The notes beneath the pieces are model-generated. The model was not told where the DNA came from. It did not search any database and was given only the letters and a program-made list of their open reading frames with translations. From an uncultured Oscillospiraceae bacterium (GTDB taxonomy: Bacteria; Bacillota; Clostridia; Oscillospirales; Oscillospiraceae): 38,926 nt of DNA. Positions 7,549 through 14,875 of this stretch are shown one piece after another. The stretch spans positions 1-38,926 of the forward strand of contig CATLAL010000024.1 in NCBI GenBank assembly GCA_949878425.1, read 5' to 3'. The position numbers and the translations under genes were made by a program. Position 1 is the first letter of the stretch, and each line of letters opens with the position of its first letter.

Positions 7549-10113
7549 TCACCGGTTCTCGTTGAGGTAGAGGTTGACCCGGCTCTGGATCTGGCTGGCG
7601 GTCTCATCCAGGCTCCGGTCGCCGCTGAAATAGCCGCCCGCCAGGTCGCTGATGATGTCGTAGATGCTGGTATCGTAGCTGTAGAGGGAGTCGATGGCGT
7701 TGTAGAGCTCCATGAACTGGTCGTACTCCTCCTGGGTGGTGGCCTGGAGGTCGATGCTCAGGGTGCCCCAGGTCCAGCCGCCCTTGGACGCCTGCACCGG
7801 GTTGCCCTCGTCGTCCAGAATCTGCTTGCCCTCGCCGTCAATCATGTACTCCGGCGTCATGGCCTCCTCTGCGGCGGCCTCGAAGTCCTTCTTGTTGGTG
7901 GCGAAGTTATTGCGGCCAAAGACGCTGCTGCGGTTGTAGACCCGCTCCTCCGCGGGCAGCAGCAGCTCCCGCATGAAGGACCAGGCGGCCTCCTTGTCCT
8001 TGCAGGCGCTGGACATGGCCAGAGAGTTGCCGTAGACAGTGAAGCTGCTGCCGCAGCGGCCGTCCTCCATGGGGTAGCCCACGTAGGTGATGTACCGGCC
8101 CGGAATCAGCCGCTGGCTGGTGTAGCCGTCGCGGCTGAAGGAAGCGCCATCGCCGCCGACCACCACCGTCATAGACCCGCCGGAGCTCGTACCGTAGTCG
8201 ATGGTGTAGTTTTTAAGCCCGCCCTCCGCGGCGGCGAACATGGCCTCGTACATCTGGATGTCGCCGAAACTGCTGATCATCTGGTCCTGGAGCATCTGCC
8301 TGCCGCTGGCGATCCGGGCTGGCTCGCTGTTGCTGTCGTCGTGCTCGTAGTTCTCCCAGTCAAACTCCGCCGGGAAGCTGTTGCAGAACTCCAGCGCGGC
8401 CTTGAAGGCGTCGCTGTCAAAGCTGCAGGTGCCGTTGTCCCAGTCCACGTAGCTGTCCAGGTTCGAGGAGAGCACCGATGAGAGCATCTGGTCCTTGATG
8501 TCCCCCTCGCCGAAGATGGTGCAGCCCTCCGGCATGGAGGCCAGGGCCGCCTGGAGGTCCGCCAGAGTCCAGCTGACGTCGTCCCCCACCACCTTCCGGG
8601 AGCCGATCACAGTGCTGATGCCGAAGCTGTCAAAGACCCGGTAGAGCTTGCCGTCCTGCTCGGCGGCGGTGAACACCCGCTCCATCAGGCCCTCCCGGCT
8701 GATGTCCGGGTCAGAGTCGATATAGGGCCACAGGTCCTCCAGCAGGCCCTTGGCGCCGTACTGCCGCAGGGGCAGACGGTTGACGTCTATAATGTCCGGC
8801 ACATTGCCGCTGAGAATCTCCGTGTTCAGCTTGGTGAGCCCCGCCTGGTAGTCCTCCTCCGTGGCGTACTCGGAGTAGTCCCGGATCTCGATGCGGCAAC
8901 TGGGGTTGGTCTTGTTGAACTTGATGATGGCGGAGCGCTGGTCGGAGCCCAGTCCCATGGTGGCATAGGTGAGGATGGTCTTATCAGCCAGGGTAGAAGC
9001 GTCCGTCTCCTCCAGCACCGCCAGCTCAACCGAGGGGTCCTCGCCCTCCCAGCCCCAGTTCTGGGTCATGGCCGCTACCCGGCCGTCCGCCAGAAAGGTG
9101 AAGAATGAGAGGCAGTCCACGTTGATGTCCGCGGAGCTCCAGCTGAGGAGCCTCTCCCCCTCCCCGGTCTCGGCGTCGTAGCCGTAGAGGGACTCGCCGC
9201 TGCCGTAGTAGAAGAGATGGTCCGCGCTGCCGCTGTAGATGTTGTCGGCGCTGGCGGGCAGGGGGTAGTCCTTCCCCCAGCCCTTGGCCTCCTTATCAAT
9301 GGAGGTCGCCACAAAGGCGCCGTCGCTGTTTCTGCGGCGCACACCGATGGTGCCGTCGCCCAGAGTGATGAACTCGCCCCAGGTGTCGGCGTCCATAGAG
9401 AAGAGAACCTTCAGGTCCTTGTCCAGGACTGCCACCTTATCGCCGGTCTCGCTACTGCCGTACACGTAGATGCAGCCCTCCGCGTCCATCGCCATGCTCT
9501 GGAGGTACTGCATCTCCGGCACCAGCTCGCTCAGATTGGTAATCTCGAGGCGCTGGAGCTCGCTGCCGGTATTGTCCAGCTGCCGCAGCAGCTCCATATC
9601 CGTGCTGGTCTGATAGTTGTACTTGCTGTCCGTCTCCTCGTCGAAGTTCTCCGGGAGGTCATACTCGTAGAGGGAGACCCGCTCCCGGACCCACAGGGTC
9701 CCGTCCGCGCCCTGGGAGATGCTGTCCAGATTGAACCAGCCATCCTCGTAGGATTCAAAGCTGTAGCTGGGCTCGTAGTTCTCCAGAGGCACGGTCTTGC
9801 CGGTATCCAGATCCACCCGGTAGATGCCGCTCTCCGAGGAGTAGCTGACGGAGGTCTCCCCGGTCTCCGGGTCCGTGACCTCCTCCTCGCTGCGGATGTC
9901 CGCTGAAAGATAGACATACTGCCCGTCGCAGCAGCCGCTGTTTATGTAGTCAAAGTCCATATCCAAGTCCACAAACTTGGGCACGTAGACCTTCCCGCTG
10001 AGCTGCTGGGCGTTTTCGTCCGTCTCCTGGCCGCCGCTGCCGCAGGCAGCCAGGCCCAACGCGATGCACAGCGCCAGCAGCGCCGCAGTCAGCCGTCTTC
10101 CTCGTATTCTCAT
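7549..10113 (-). CDS. Lipoprotein with propeller-like N-terminus and type 1 solute-binding domain (paralog 1)
   Basis: This 854-aa lipoprotein has a signal peptide ending in lipobox LAAC-G. Residues ~40-420 contain repeated strand motifs (GADGTLWV, AEGCIYVYG, GDGTIGV, LADGRVAAM), as in beta-propellers. From ILTYATMGL on it resembles extracellular solute-binding proteins of sugar ABC importers (TEILSGNVPDIIDV, LEDLWPYID, TLADLQAALASMPEG, YVGYPMEDG, AWSFMRELL). Typical sugar-binding proteins are 400-550 aa, so the N-terminal half is an addition. ATG at 10113 is chosen because AAGGAGG lies 9 bases upstream; an ATG 9 bases earlier abuts the ribosome binding site. The stop TGA lies inside a GGTGATAC motif shared with the palindromic repeats. 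The neighbour at 10370-12820 is a clear paralog. Confidence 0.88.
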   Translation of the reverse strand: MRIRGRRLTAALLALCIALGLAACGSGGQETDENAQQLSGKVYVPKFVDLDMDFDYINSGCCDGQYVYLSADIRSEEEVTDPETGETSVSYSSESGIYRVDLDTGKTVPLENYEPSYSFESYEDGWFNLDSISQGADGTLWVRERVSLYEYDLPENFDEETDSKYNYQTSTDMELLRQLDNTGSELQRLEITNLSELVPEMQYLQSMAMDAEGCIYVYGSSETGDKVAVLDKDLKVLFSMDADTWGEFITLGDGTIGVRRRNSDGAFVATSIDKEAKGWGKDYPLPASADNIYSGSADHLFYYGSGESLYGYDAETGEGERLLSWSSADINVDCLSFFTFLADGRVAAMTQNWGWEGEDPSVELAVLEETDASTLADKTILTYATMGLGSDQRSAIIKFNKTNPSCRIEIRDYSEYATEEDYQAGLTKLNTEILSGNVPDIIDVNRLPLRQYGAKGLLEDLWPYIDSDPDISREGLMERVFTAAEQDGKLYRVFDSFGISTVIGSRKVVGDDVSWTLADLQAALASMPEGCTIFGEGDIKDQMLSSVLSSNLDSYVDWDNGTCSFDSDAFKAALEFCNSFPAEFDWENYEHDDSNSEPARIASGRQMLQDQMISSFGDIQMYEAMFAAAEGGLKNYTIDYGTSSGGSMTVVVGGDGASFSRDGYTSQRLIPGRYITYVGYPMEDGRCGSSFTVYGNSLAMSSACKDKEAAWSFMRELLLPAEERVYNRSSVFGRNNFATNKKDFEAAAEEAMTPEYMIDGEGKQILDDEGNPVQASKGGWTWGTLSIDLQATTQEEYDQFMELYNAIDSLYSYDTSIYDIISDLAGGYFSGDRSLDETASQIQSRVNLYLNENR

Positions 10114-10162
10114 GGGAATCATCCTCCTTGGTTGTTTGGAATCACATCCCCTATTCTACTCA

Positions 10163-10184
10163 GCCGTGTATCCATTTTGCATCC
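10163..10184 (-). promoter_or_regulatory. 22-bp upstream motif shared by both lipoprotein genes, copy 1
   Basis: On the minus strand this site reads GGATGCAAAATGG followed by ATACACGGC. It differs at only 3 of 22 positions from the site at 12928-12949 upstream of the second lipoprotein gene. It lies ~50 bases before the ATG. It may be an operator or promoter part, or simply residual similarity from the duplication. The rest of 10114-10343 holds a 9-bp stem (CGATAACGA/TCGTTATCG, 10267-10290) and no gene. Confidence 0.45.
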
Positions 10185-10343
10185 TCACTCCATCATTTCT
10201 GTCATCTTTTTCCTTAAGATCCCCTTAACGTATATGGATTGAAGGCGTGCTGATACAATCTCCTGACGATAACGAGCAGCTTCGTTATCGGGCGTAAATT
10301 CAGGAATTACAGCCGGTTTAGGCTCGAATTAATGTCCTTTTTG

Positions 10344-10371
10344 GATTCTTTTTCTTGAAAGAAAAAGAATC
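10344..10371 (-). repeat. A/T-rich palindromic repeat, copy 3
   Basis: A perfect 13-bp stem GATTCTTTTTCTT / AAGAAAAAGAATC has a 2-base centre. Its outer end overlaps the TGA stop codon of the upstream lipoprotein gene, and leftward it is followed by CAAAAAGGAC, like the other copies. Confidence 0.65.
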
Positions 10372-12820
10372 ACCGCTGCTCGCCGATGTAGAGCTTCACG
10401 CTGCTCTGGATGCGTCTGGCAGTGTCGTCCAGGCTCCAGTCGCCGCTGAAGTAGGGCCCGGCGGACTCCTCGACAATGTCGTAGACGCTCTGGTCATAGC
10501 GCCAGATGGTGGTAATGGCGTTGTAGAGGGCCATGATCTGGTCCACCTCCTCCTGGGTGGCGGCGTAGACCTCGATGATGTTGTCCTCATCGATCCAATA
10601 GGAGCGCTTGGAGACCTTTATGGGCTCGCCGTTCTCGTCCATCACCTGCTGGCCGTCCTCGTCCTCCACGTACTCCACCGTCATGGCCTTGGTCTTGTAC
10701 TTCTCAAAGTCGCCGCTGTTCATAGGGAAGTCCCAGAGGTTCTCGAAGTCCTCCTCGTCCATGGGCAGCAGCACCTGGCGGATGAAGGACCAGACGCCCT
10801 CCTTGTTCTTGCTGGCGGCGCTCATGGCGAAGCTGCTGCCCATGGGCTGGAAGGAGCTGCCCACGCTGCCGTCCTCCATGGGGTAGCCCACGTAGCTCAC
10901 GTCCCCGCCAAAGATGCTCTTGTCCGTCTGGAGGCCCACAAAGGTGTCCACGTAGACCGACCGGAGCAGCTGCTTGCCGGTGCGGATGCGCTGGTCCTCC
11001 TCCTCCCAGGTGTCCCAGTCGATGTTGTCATAGCTGAACTCCTCCGGGAAGTCGGCGCAGAAGGCCAGGAGGGCTTTGAAGGTGTCGCTGTCAAAGGAGC
11101 AGCTGCCGGTGAACCAGTCCACAAAGCTGTCGATGTTGCAGGACATGATGTTGGAGAGCATATTGCTCCGGGTGACGTCCTGGGCGAAGGGGGTACAGCC
11201 CTCGGGCATGGCGGCCAGGGCCGCCTGGAGGTCCGCCAGGGTCCAGCTCATCCGGTCGCCCACCACACTCCGGGCGCCCTCCACGGTGCGAATGTCGAAC
11301 TTTCCAAAGATCTGGTAGAGCTTGCCGTCCTGCTCCGCGGCCTTGAACACGTTCTCCATCACGCCCGCCCGGCCGCCGATCTCCTGGTCCTGCTCGATGT
11401 AGGGCCACAGGTCCTCCAGCAGCCCCCTGGCCGCGTACTGGGAGATGGGCATATTGGAGGAGGCGTCCAGGATGTCGGGCACCCGTCCGGCCAGAATCTC
11501 GGTGTTCATCTTGGTAAGACCCGCGCTGGCGTCCTCGCCGGTGTTGAACTCCGAGTAGTCCAGGACCTCGATGCGGTAGCGGTCGCTGGTCTTGTTGAAG
11601 TCGATGATGGAGCCGCGCACGGAGTAGTCCAGGCCCATGGTGGCGTAGGTCAAAATCACCTTCTCCGGCAGGGTGGAGGCATCGGTGGGCGTCAGGATGG
11701 CGGCCTCATAGGTGGCCCGGTCCGCCCCCATGCCCCACTCCCGGGTCAGAGCGGCAATCCGGCCGTCGGTCAGGAAGGTGAAAAACTGCACCGCGTTGCT
11801 GTTGATATCCGAATCGATCCAGGAGAAGATCTTCTCCCCCTCCGACGCGCCGGCCTTGAAGCCGTAGATGGAGTCGTTGTTCTGGTAGTAGAAGAGGAAA
11901 TCGCCGCCGCCGGGGAACACGTTGTAGGCGCTCTGGCTCAGCTCATAGGAGGGGCCCCAGTCCTGCTTGGACAGGTCAATGGTCCGCATCCGATAGCCGT
12001 GGCTCTCCTTCTCCTGGTCGTAGTAGCTGCTGGACAGCCCCACGGTGCCGTCTCCCAGCAGGACCATCTGGCCCCAGAGGTTCTCCCCCTCCAGGGTGAA
12101 GAGGAGGTTCTGGTCCTTGTCCAGCACGGCGATCTTGGTATCGGAGTTGAGGAAGATATTGCCGTCATTGTCAAAGGCCATGCTGCTCAAGGACTCCAGC
12201 CCCGCCTTCTCCGCCAGATCGCTGCTCAGCTCCGTGCGGCTGAGCTCCTTGCCCGTGGAATCCAGCTGGCGAAGGACTTCCATCGCCCCGTTTACCTCAT
12301 AGGCCCACTGGTCGTCGGTCTCCGGGTTGAAGTTCTCCGGCAGGTCGTAGTACCACCAGTTGACGTATTCCGTCACCCACAGTGTGCCGTCCCCGCCGGC
12401 GCGGATATTGTTGACGCCGGTGTAGCTGTTTTCTACCTCCTCGGGGCCGGTGAGCGGCTCATAGTTCTCCAGCTCCACCGCCGCGCCGCCCTCCAGGGGC
12501 ACCCGGAAGAGGCCGGTCCTGTAGTCGTAGTAGGTGTAGGTCTCGGTTTGCTCCTCGCCGTTCTCATCCTCCCAGGTGTAGGTCTCCTCGTGCTCCTCCC
12601 CCTGGGTGTCCGCAGTGAAATAGATGTACTGGCTGTCCGCGCAGCCCTGGTTGATGTACTCCACCTTGTCGGCCTCCACGGAGACGAAGGAGGGCACGTA
12701 GACCGTCCCTGTACGCTTCTGCGTGTCGCCGCCGTCCGTTTTACCGCCGCAGGCGGCCAGCCCCAGAACCATACAGCTGGCCAGCGCCAGAGCGGCCAGC
12801 CTCTTTCCATACTCTCTCAT
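10370..12820 (-). CDS. Lipoprotein with propeller-like N-terminus and type 1 solute-binding domain (paralog 2)
   Basis: This 816-aa lipoprotein has signal peptide and lipobox LAAC-G. The N-terminal ~400 residues carry propeller-like strands (GGDGTLWVTEY, NDGNIFLNSD, GDGTVGLSSS, LTDGRIAAL). The rest is a solute-binding domain parallel to paralog 1 (ILTYATMGL, TEILAGRVPDILD, LEDLWPYIE, TLADLQAALAAMPEG, YVGYPMEDG, WSFIRQVLLP). The two genes therefore arose by duplication of the fused form. The start is ATG with AGGGAGG 7 bases upstream. It is the first gene of the leftward transport locus. Keeping two different binding lipoproteins for one permease pair could widen substrate range. What the N-terminal half does is unknown. 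Confidence 0.88.
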   Translation of the reverse strand: MREYGKRLAALALASCMVLGLAACGGKTDGGDTQKRTGTVYVPSFVSVEADKVEYINQGCADSQYIYFTADTQGEEHEETYTWEDENGEEQTETYTYYDYRTGLFRVPLEGGAAVELENYEPLTGPEEVENSYTGVNNIRAGGDGTLWVTEYVNWWYYDLPENFNPETDDQWAYEVNGAMEVLRQLDSTGKELSRTELSSDLAEKAGLESLSSMAFDNDGNIFLNSDTKIAVLDKDQNLLFTLEGENLWGQMVLLGDGTVGLSSSYYDQEKESHGYRMRTIDLSKQDWGPSYELSQSAYNVFPGGGDFLFYYQNNDSIYGFKAGASEGEKIFSWIDSDINSNAVQFFTFLTDGRIAALTREWGMGADRATYEAAILTPTDASTLPEKVILTYATMGLDYSVRGSIIDFNKTSDRYRIEVLDYSEFNTGEDASAGLTKMNTEILAGRVPDILDASSNMPISQYAARGLLEDLWPYIEQDQEIGGRAGVMENVFKAAEQDGKLYQIFGKFDIRTVEGARSVVGDRMSWTLADLQAALAAMPEGCTPFAQDVTRSNMLSNIMSCNIDSFVDWFTGSCSFDSDTFKALLAFCADFPEEFSYDNIDWDTWEEEDQRIRTGKQLLRSVYVDTFVGLQTDKSIFGGDVSYVGYPMEDGSVGSSFQPMGSSFAMSAASKNKEGVWSFIRQVLLPMDEEDFENLWDFPMNSGDFEKYKTKAMTVEYVEDEDGQQVMDENGEPIKVSKRSYWIDEDNIIEVYAATQEEVDQIMALYNAITTIWRYDQSVYDIVEESAGPYFSGDWSLDDTARRIQSSVKLYIGEQR

Positions 12821-12886
12821 GAATGTTCCTCCCTTTATGACAAAAGTTCTCTGTCTCAGCCGGTTTCATTGGATAGACGCAGGGCA

Positions 12887-12949
12887 GGGCGGGAAAGTTC
12901 CGCCCTTCGTTTTTTCATTATCCATTTGCCATGTATCATTTTTGCATCC
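12887..12949 (-). promoter_or_regulatory. Leader of lipoprotein paralog 2 with shared 22-bp motif and hairpin
   Basis: Positions 12928-12949 hold the second copy of the 22-bp motif also found at 10163-10184 (minus strand GGATGCAAAAATG then ATACATGGC). Between it and the gene is a small GC hairpin GGGCGG/CCGCCC with a run of T on the plus strand (12887-12916). I could not assign a convincing -35/-10 pair. The remaining bases of 12821-13012 show no gene. Confidence 0.4.
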
Positions 12950-13012
12950 ATCCGACATCACAGTTGTTTTATTTTCCATATGGCGGTCATCAGAAAACGA
13001 ACCGTATCTATT

Positions 13013-13055
13013 TTGAAAACTGCGAAACGCCCCTGCCTGGGGCAGGGGCGTTTCG
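13013..13055 (-). terminator. Rho-independent terminator after sigF
   Basis: A perfect 15-bp stem CGAAACGCCCCTGCC / GGCAGGGGCGTTTCG has a 3-nt loop (13023-13037 and 13041-13055). Reading leftward it is followed by CAGTTTTC. It lies 27 bases past the sigF stop and closes the spoIIA operon. Confidence 0.85.
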
Positions 13056-13082
13056 GCATATGCTTTTGTGCGTAGGGCTCCG

Positions 13083-13787
13083 CTAGCCCATATCCCTGCG
13101 CAGCTTCTCAATGGCCCGCTTCTCCAGCCGGGAGACCTGGACCTGGCTGACGCCCAAAATTCTGGCGCACTGCTGCTGGGTCAGGCCCTTGTAGAAGCGC
13201 AGGAGGATGGTTTTCCGCTCCTGCTCCGGCAGGGCGTCCACGGCGGAGCGCAGCGCGATATGCTCCAGCAGCGTCTCCTCCGTCACCGGGCTGGCCAGGG
13301 TGGACTCCAGCGTCAGGCCGTCGGCGTTCTCCTGCTGAAGGCTGTCCGTGGGCGCGCAGGCCAGCTCTGCCGCGGCGACCTCCTCCGGCGTGAGCCCGGT
13401 TTCCGCGCTGAGCTCCGATAGGACCGGCTCCCGTCCCAGCGAAGAGCGCAGGCGCTCTCTGGCGTTATATATGCAGATCCCCTGCTCCTTCAGGCTCCGC
13501 CCCACCTTGACGGAGCCGCTGTCCCGGAGATAGCGCCGGATCTCCCCGGCGATCTTCGGCACAGCGTAGGTGGAAAACTGGGTGCCGTATTCCGGGTCAA
13601 ACCCTCGCACCGCCTTCAAAAACCCCAGACAGCCCAGCTGATAGAGGTCATCCGGCTCCGCGCCCTTGCCGTAGTACCGCCGCACCACCGCCCAGATGAG
13701 GCCGCTGTTCTCCTCGAGCACCTGGGCGGTGGCGGCCTCGTCCCCCTGCCGCGCCTGTAGAAGGAGATCCAGCGTCCCGGCGGTCAC
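13083..13787 (-). CDS. sigF: RNA polymerase sporulation sigma factor SigF
   Basis: This 234-aa sigma-70 family factor is of the SigF/SigG group. Region 2 is visible as DDLYQLGCLGFLKAVRGFDP and FSTYAVPKIAGEIRRYLRD. Region 4 carries the helix-turn-helix QQCARILGVSQVQVSRLEKR. SigF is the first forespore-specific sigma factor, held inactive by SpoIIAB. Identity as SigF and not SigG rests on its place after spoIIAB. The GTG start overlaps the spoIIAB stop (GTGA) and has no ribosome binding site of its own, so translation is probably coupled, which would keep the sigma factor in step with its inhibitor. Confidence 0.93.
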   Translation of the reverse strand: MTAGTLDLLLQARQGDEAATAQVLEENSGLIWAVVRRYYGKGAEPDDLYQLGCLGFLKAVRGFDPEYGTQFSTYAVPKIAGEIRRYLRDSGSVKVGRSLKEQGICIYNARERLRSSLGREPVLSELSAETGLTPEEVAAAELACAPTDSLQQENADGLTLESTLASPVTEETLLEHIALRSAVDALPEQERKTILLRFYKGLTQQQCARILGVSQVQVSRLEKRAIEKLRRDMG

Positions 13788-14230
13788 CGGATGGCGCGGC
13801 GGGGTCTGATCCGCCGGCGCATGGTCACTCGGGTGCCCTTGCCCTGGGCGGAGTGGACCGTGAGATTGTCCATAAAGCTCTCCATGATGGTAAAGCCCAT
13901 GCCGCTGCGCTCCTCGCCGCCGGTTGTGTAGAGGGGTTCACGGGCCCGGTCCACATCCGCGATGCCCCGGCCCCAGTCCCGCACCGTGATCTCCAGCACA
14001 GTTTCCTCCAGCACCCGGGCCTTTACCACAATGCGGCCCAGGGCGTCCGGATAGGCGTGGACAATGGCGTTCGTTACCGCCTCGCTGACGGCGGTCTTGA
14101 TGTCCCCCAGCTCCTCCAGGGTCGGGTCCAGCTGGGCGGCGAAGCAGGCCACCGCCCCCCGGACGAAAGCCTCGTTGGCGCTGCGGCTGAGGCATTCGAT
14201 GGATATGTAATTTGTGGTTTTTGGTTTCAT
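13784..14230 (-). CDS. spoIIAB: Anti-sigma F factor / serine kinase SpoIIAB
   Basis: This 148-aa GHKL-type ATPase binds SigF and phosphorylates SpoIIAA. The N-box is visible as TAVSEAVTNAIVHAYP, the G1 box as RDWGRGIADVD and the G2 region as RSGMGFTIMESFMD. Its length is normal for the family. The ATG follows AGAGGTG at 4 bases. It overlaps sigF by 4 bases. Upstream, however, 194 bases separate it from spoIIAA. In Bacillus and most clostridia that junction is tight, so the antagonist and the kinase may be less tightly coupled here. Confidence 0.94.
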   Translation of the reverse strand: MKPKTTNYISIECLSRSANEAFVRGAVACFAAQLDPTLEELGDIKTAVSEAVTNAIVHAYPDALGRIVVKARVLEETVLEITVRDWGRGIADVDRAREPLYTTGGEERSGMGFTIMESFMDNLTVHSAQGKGTRVTMRRRIRPRRAIR

Positions 14231-14254
14231 GGCGCACCTCTATTCTTTTGAATT

Positions 14255-14324
14255 TGCATCAGGGAGGACCCGAGGCCTGTTGGGCCTATGTCCATGTTTC
14301 AAACGGCGCCTAATCCCTGATGCA
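14255..14324. repeat. Solo MITE end (D) inside an 11-bp inverted repeat, between spoIIAA and spoIIAB
   Basis: TGCATCAGGGA (14255-14265) and its exact reverse complement (14314-14324) bracket a segment that, read leftward, begins TTAGGCGCCGTTTGAAACAT. This closely matches the terminal repeat of element B (23699-23714 and inward) over ~40 bases. It looks like a single arm of the CTAG/CTAA element family, able to form a long hairpin in the spoIIA mRNA. Confidence 0.5.
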
Positions 14325-14336
14325 TAAGTCCCCATA

Positions 14337-14396
14337 AGCGAAACGAAGTTTCGCGCAAAACGTCTTTTTGGTCCTTTTTCTTTTCAAAAAGAGGAC
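14337..14396 (-). repeat. A/T-rich palindromic repeat, degenerate copy 4, with GCGAAAC hairpin
   Basis: GTCCTTTTTCTTTT...AAAAAGAGGAC (14371-14396) is an imperfect version of the palindrome. Leftward it continues CCAAAAAGACG and then the small stem GCGAAAC-GAA-GTTTCGC (14339-14355). The same order is seen next to the copies at 5175 and 30275. It sits ~30 bases after the spoIIAA stop. Confidence 0.5.
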
Positions 14397-14424
14397 AGAA
14401 AAATCGTAAAAATTGTAAAATCCG

Positions 14425-14730
14425 TCAGATCAGCTCCACGTACCGCTCCAGGCTGGCGGCCTCCAGGACCCGGGCCGCCTGGCGGGGAATATTCACCACC
14501 ACCAGCGCGCCGGAAAGGGCCTCCATTCTCCTCTTGGCCCGCAGGACCACGGCGATGCCGGAGCTGTCCATGAAGGTCAGCCCCCCCAGGTCCAGGAAGG
14601 TCTTGGTGGGCAGGTTCTGCTCCATGCAGCGGTCAATGGAATCCATCAGCTCCCGGGCGGCGTGGTGGTCCAGCTCGCCGCTGAGCCTGATGGTCAGCTG
14701 CCGGTTCTCCGTAGCGTATGTCATCTCCAT
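14425..14730 (-). CDS. spoIIAA: Anti-sigma F factor antagonist SpoIIAA
   Basis: This 101-aa STAS-domain protein frees SigF by binding SpoIIAB when unphosphorylated. The phosphorylation site region is present as TFMDSSGIAVVL (Ser pair at residues 56-57), and the strand motif TIRLSGELDHHAA is typical. ATG at 14730 is chosen because AAAGGAG lies 7 bases before it. An in-frame ATG at 14772 lies inside a terminator hairpin and would add a Cys-rich N-terminus foreign to the family. It is the first gene of the spoIIA operon. The next gene, spoIIAB, follows only after 194 bases of repeat DNA. Confidence 0.93.
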   Translation of the reverse strand: MEMTYATENRQLTIRLSGELDHHAARELMDSIDRCMEQNLPTKTFLDLGGLTFMDSSGIAVVLRAKRRMEALSGALVVVNIPRQAARVLEAASLERYVELI

Positions 14731-14750
14731 GGCTTGTCTCCTTTGCGTGC

Positions 14751-14786
14751 AAAAAAATAGCTGCAAGCACAACTGCTTGCAGCTAT
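14751..14786 (-). terminator. Rho-independent terminator of the YitT gene, nested in the spoIIA promoter
   Basis: A perfect 13-bp stem ATAGCTGCAAGCA / TGCTTGCAGCTAT with a 4-nt loop (14757-14786) is followed on the minus strand by seven T (14751-14757). It lies between the YitT gene and spoIIAA, only ~20 bases before the spoIIAA start codon. Confidence 0.9.
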
Positions 14787-14819
14787 TATACGTTGGTTGA
14801 AACGATACTTTCTGTCGAA
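14785..14819 (-). promoter_or_regulatory. Candidate Spo0A-controlled promoter of spoIIA
   Basis: On the minus strand a perfect TATAAT (14785-14790) lies 22 bases after TTCGACA (14813-14819), whose reverse complement TGTCGAA is the core of the Spo0A box. No good -35 hexamer is seen, so activation by Spo0A bound over the -35 region, as at B. subtilis spoIIG, is a reasonable inference. Transcription would start inside the left arm of the terminator hairpin, so spoIIA mRNA itself could not form the hairpin. Confidence 0.55.
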
Positions 14820-14875
14820 AGCGGGGGCCGGCACAAAAAAAGTCCGGGGCGCGGCGGAACGCGCCTCCCTCTTCC

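Noticed and set aside
10355..13075. A 906-codon plus-strand open frame opposite the second lipoprotein gene, and similar long frames at 27674-30049 (minus) and 33201-35570 (plus).
   Set aside because: They lie wholly or mostly antisense to well-supported genes, are rich in His, Gly, Val and Leu from GC-rich antisense codons, and have no motifs or ribosome binding sites.
14731..14772. Longer SpoIIAA with 14 extra N-terminal residues.
   Set aside because: The extra codons lie in the terminator hairpin and U tract, and the ATG at 14730 has a clear AAAGGAG.
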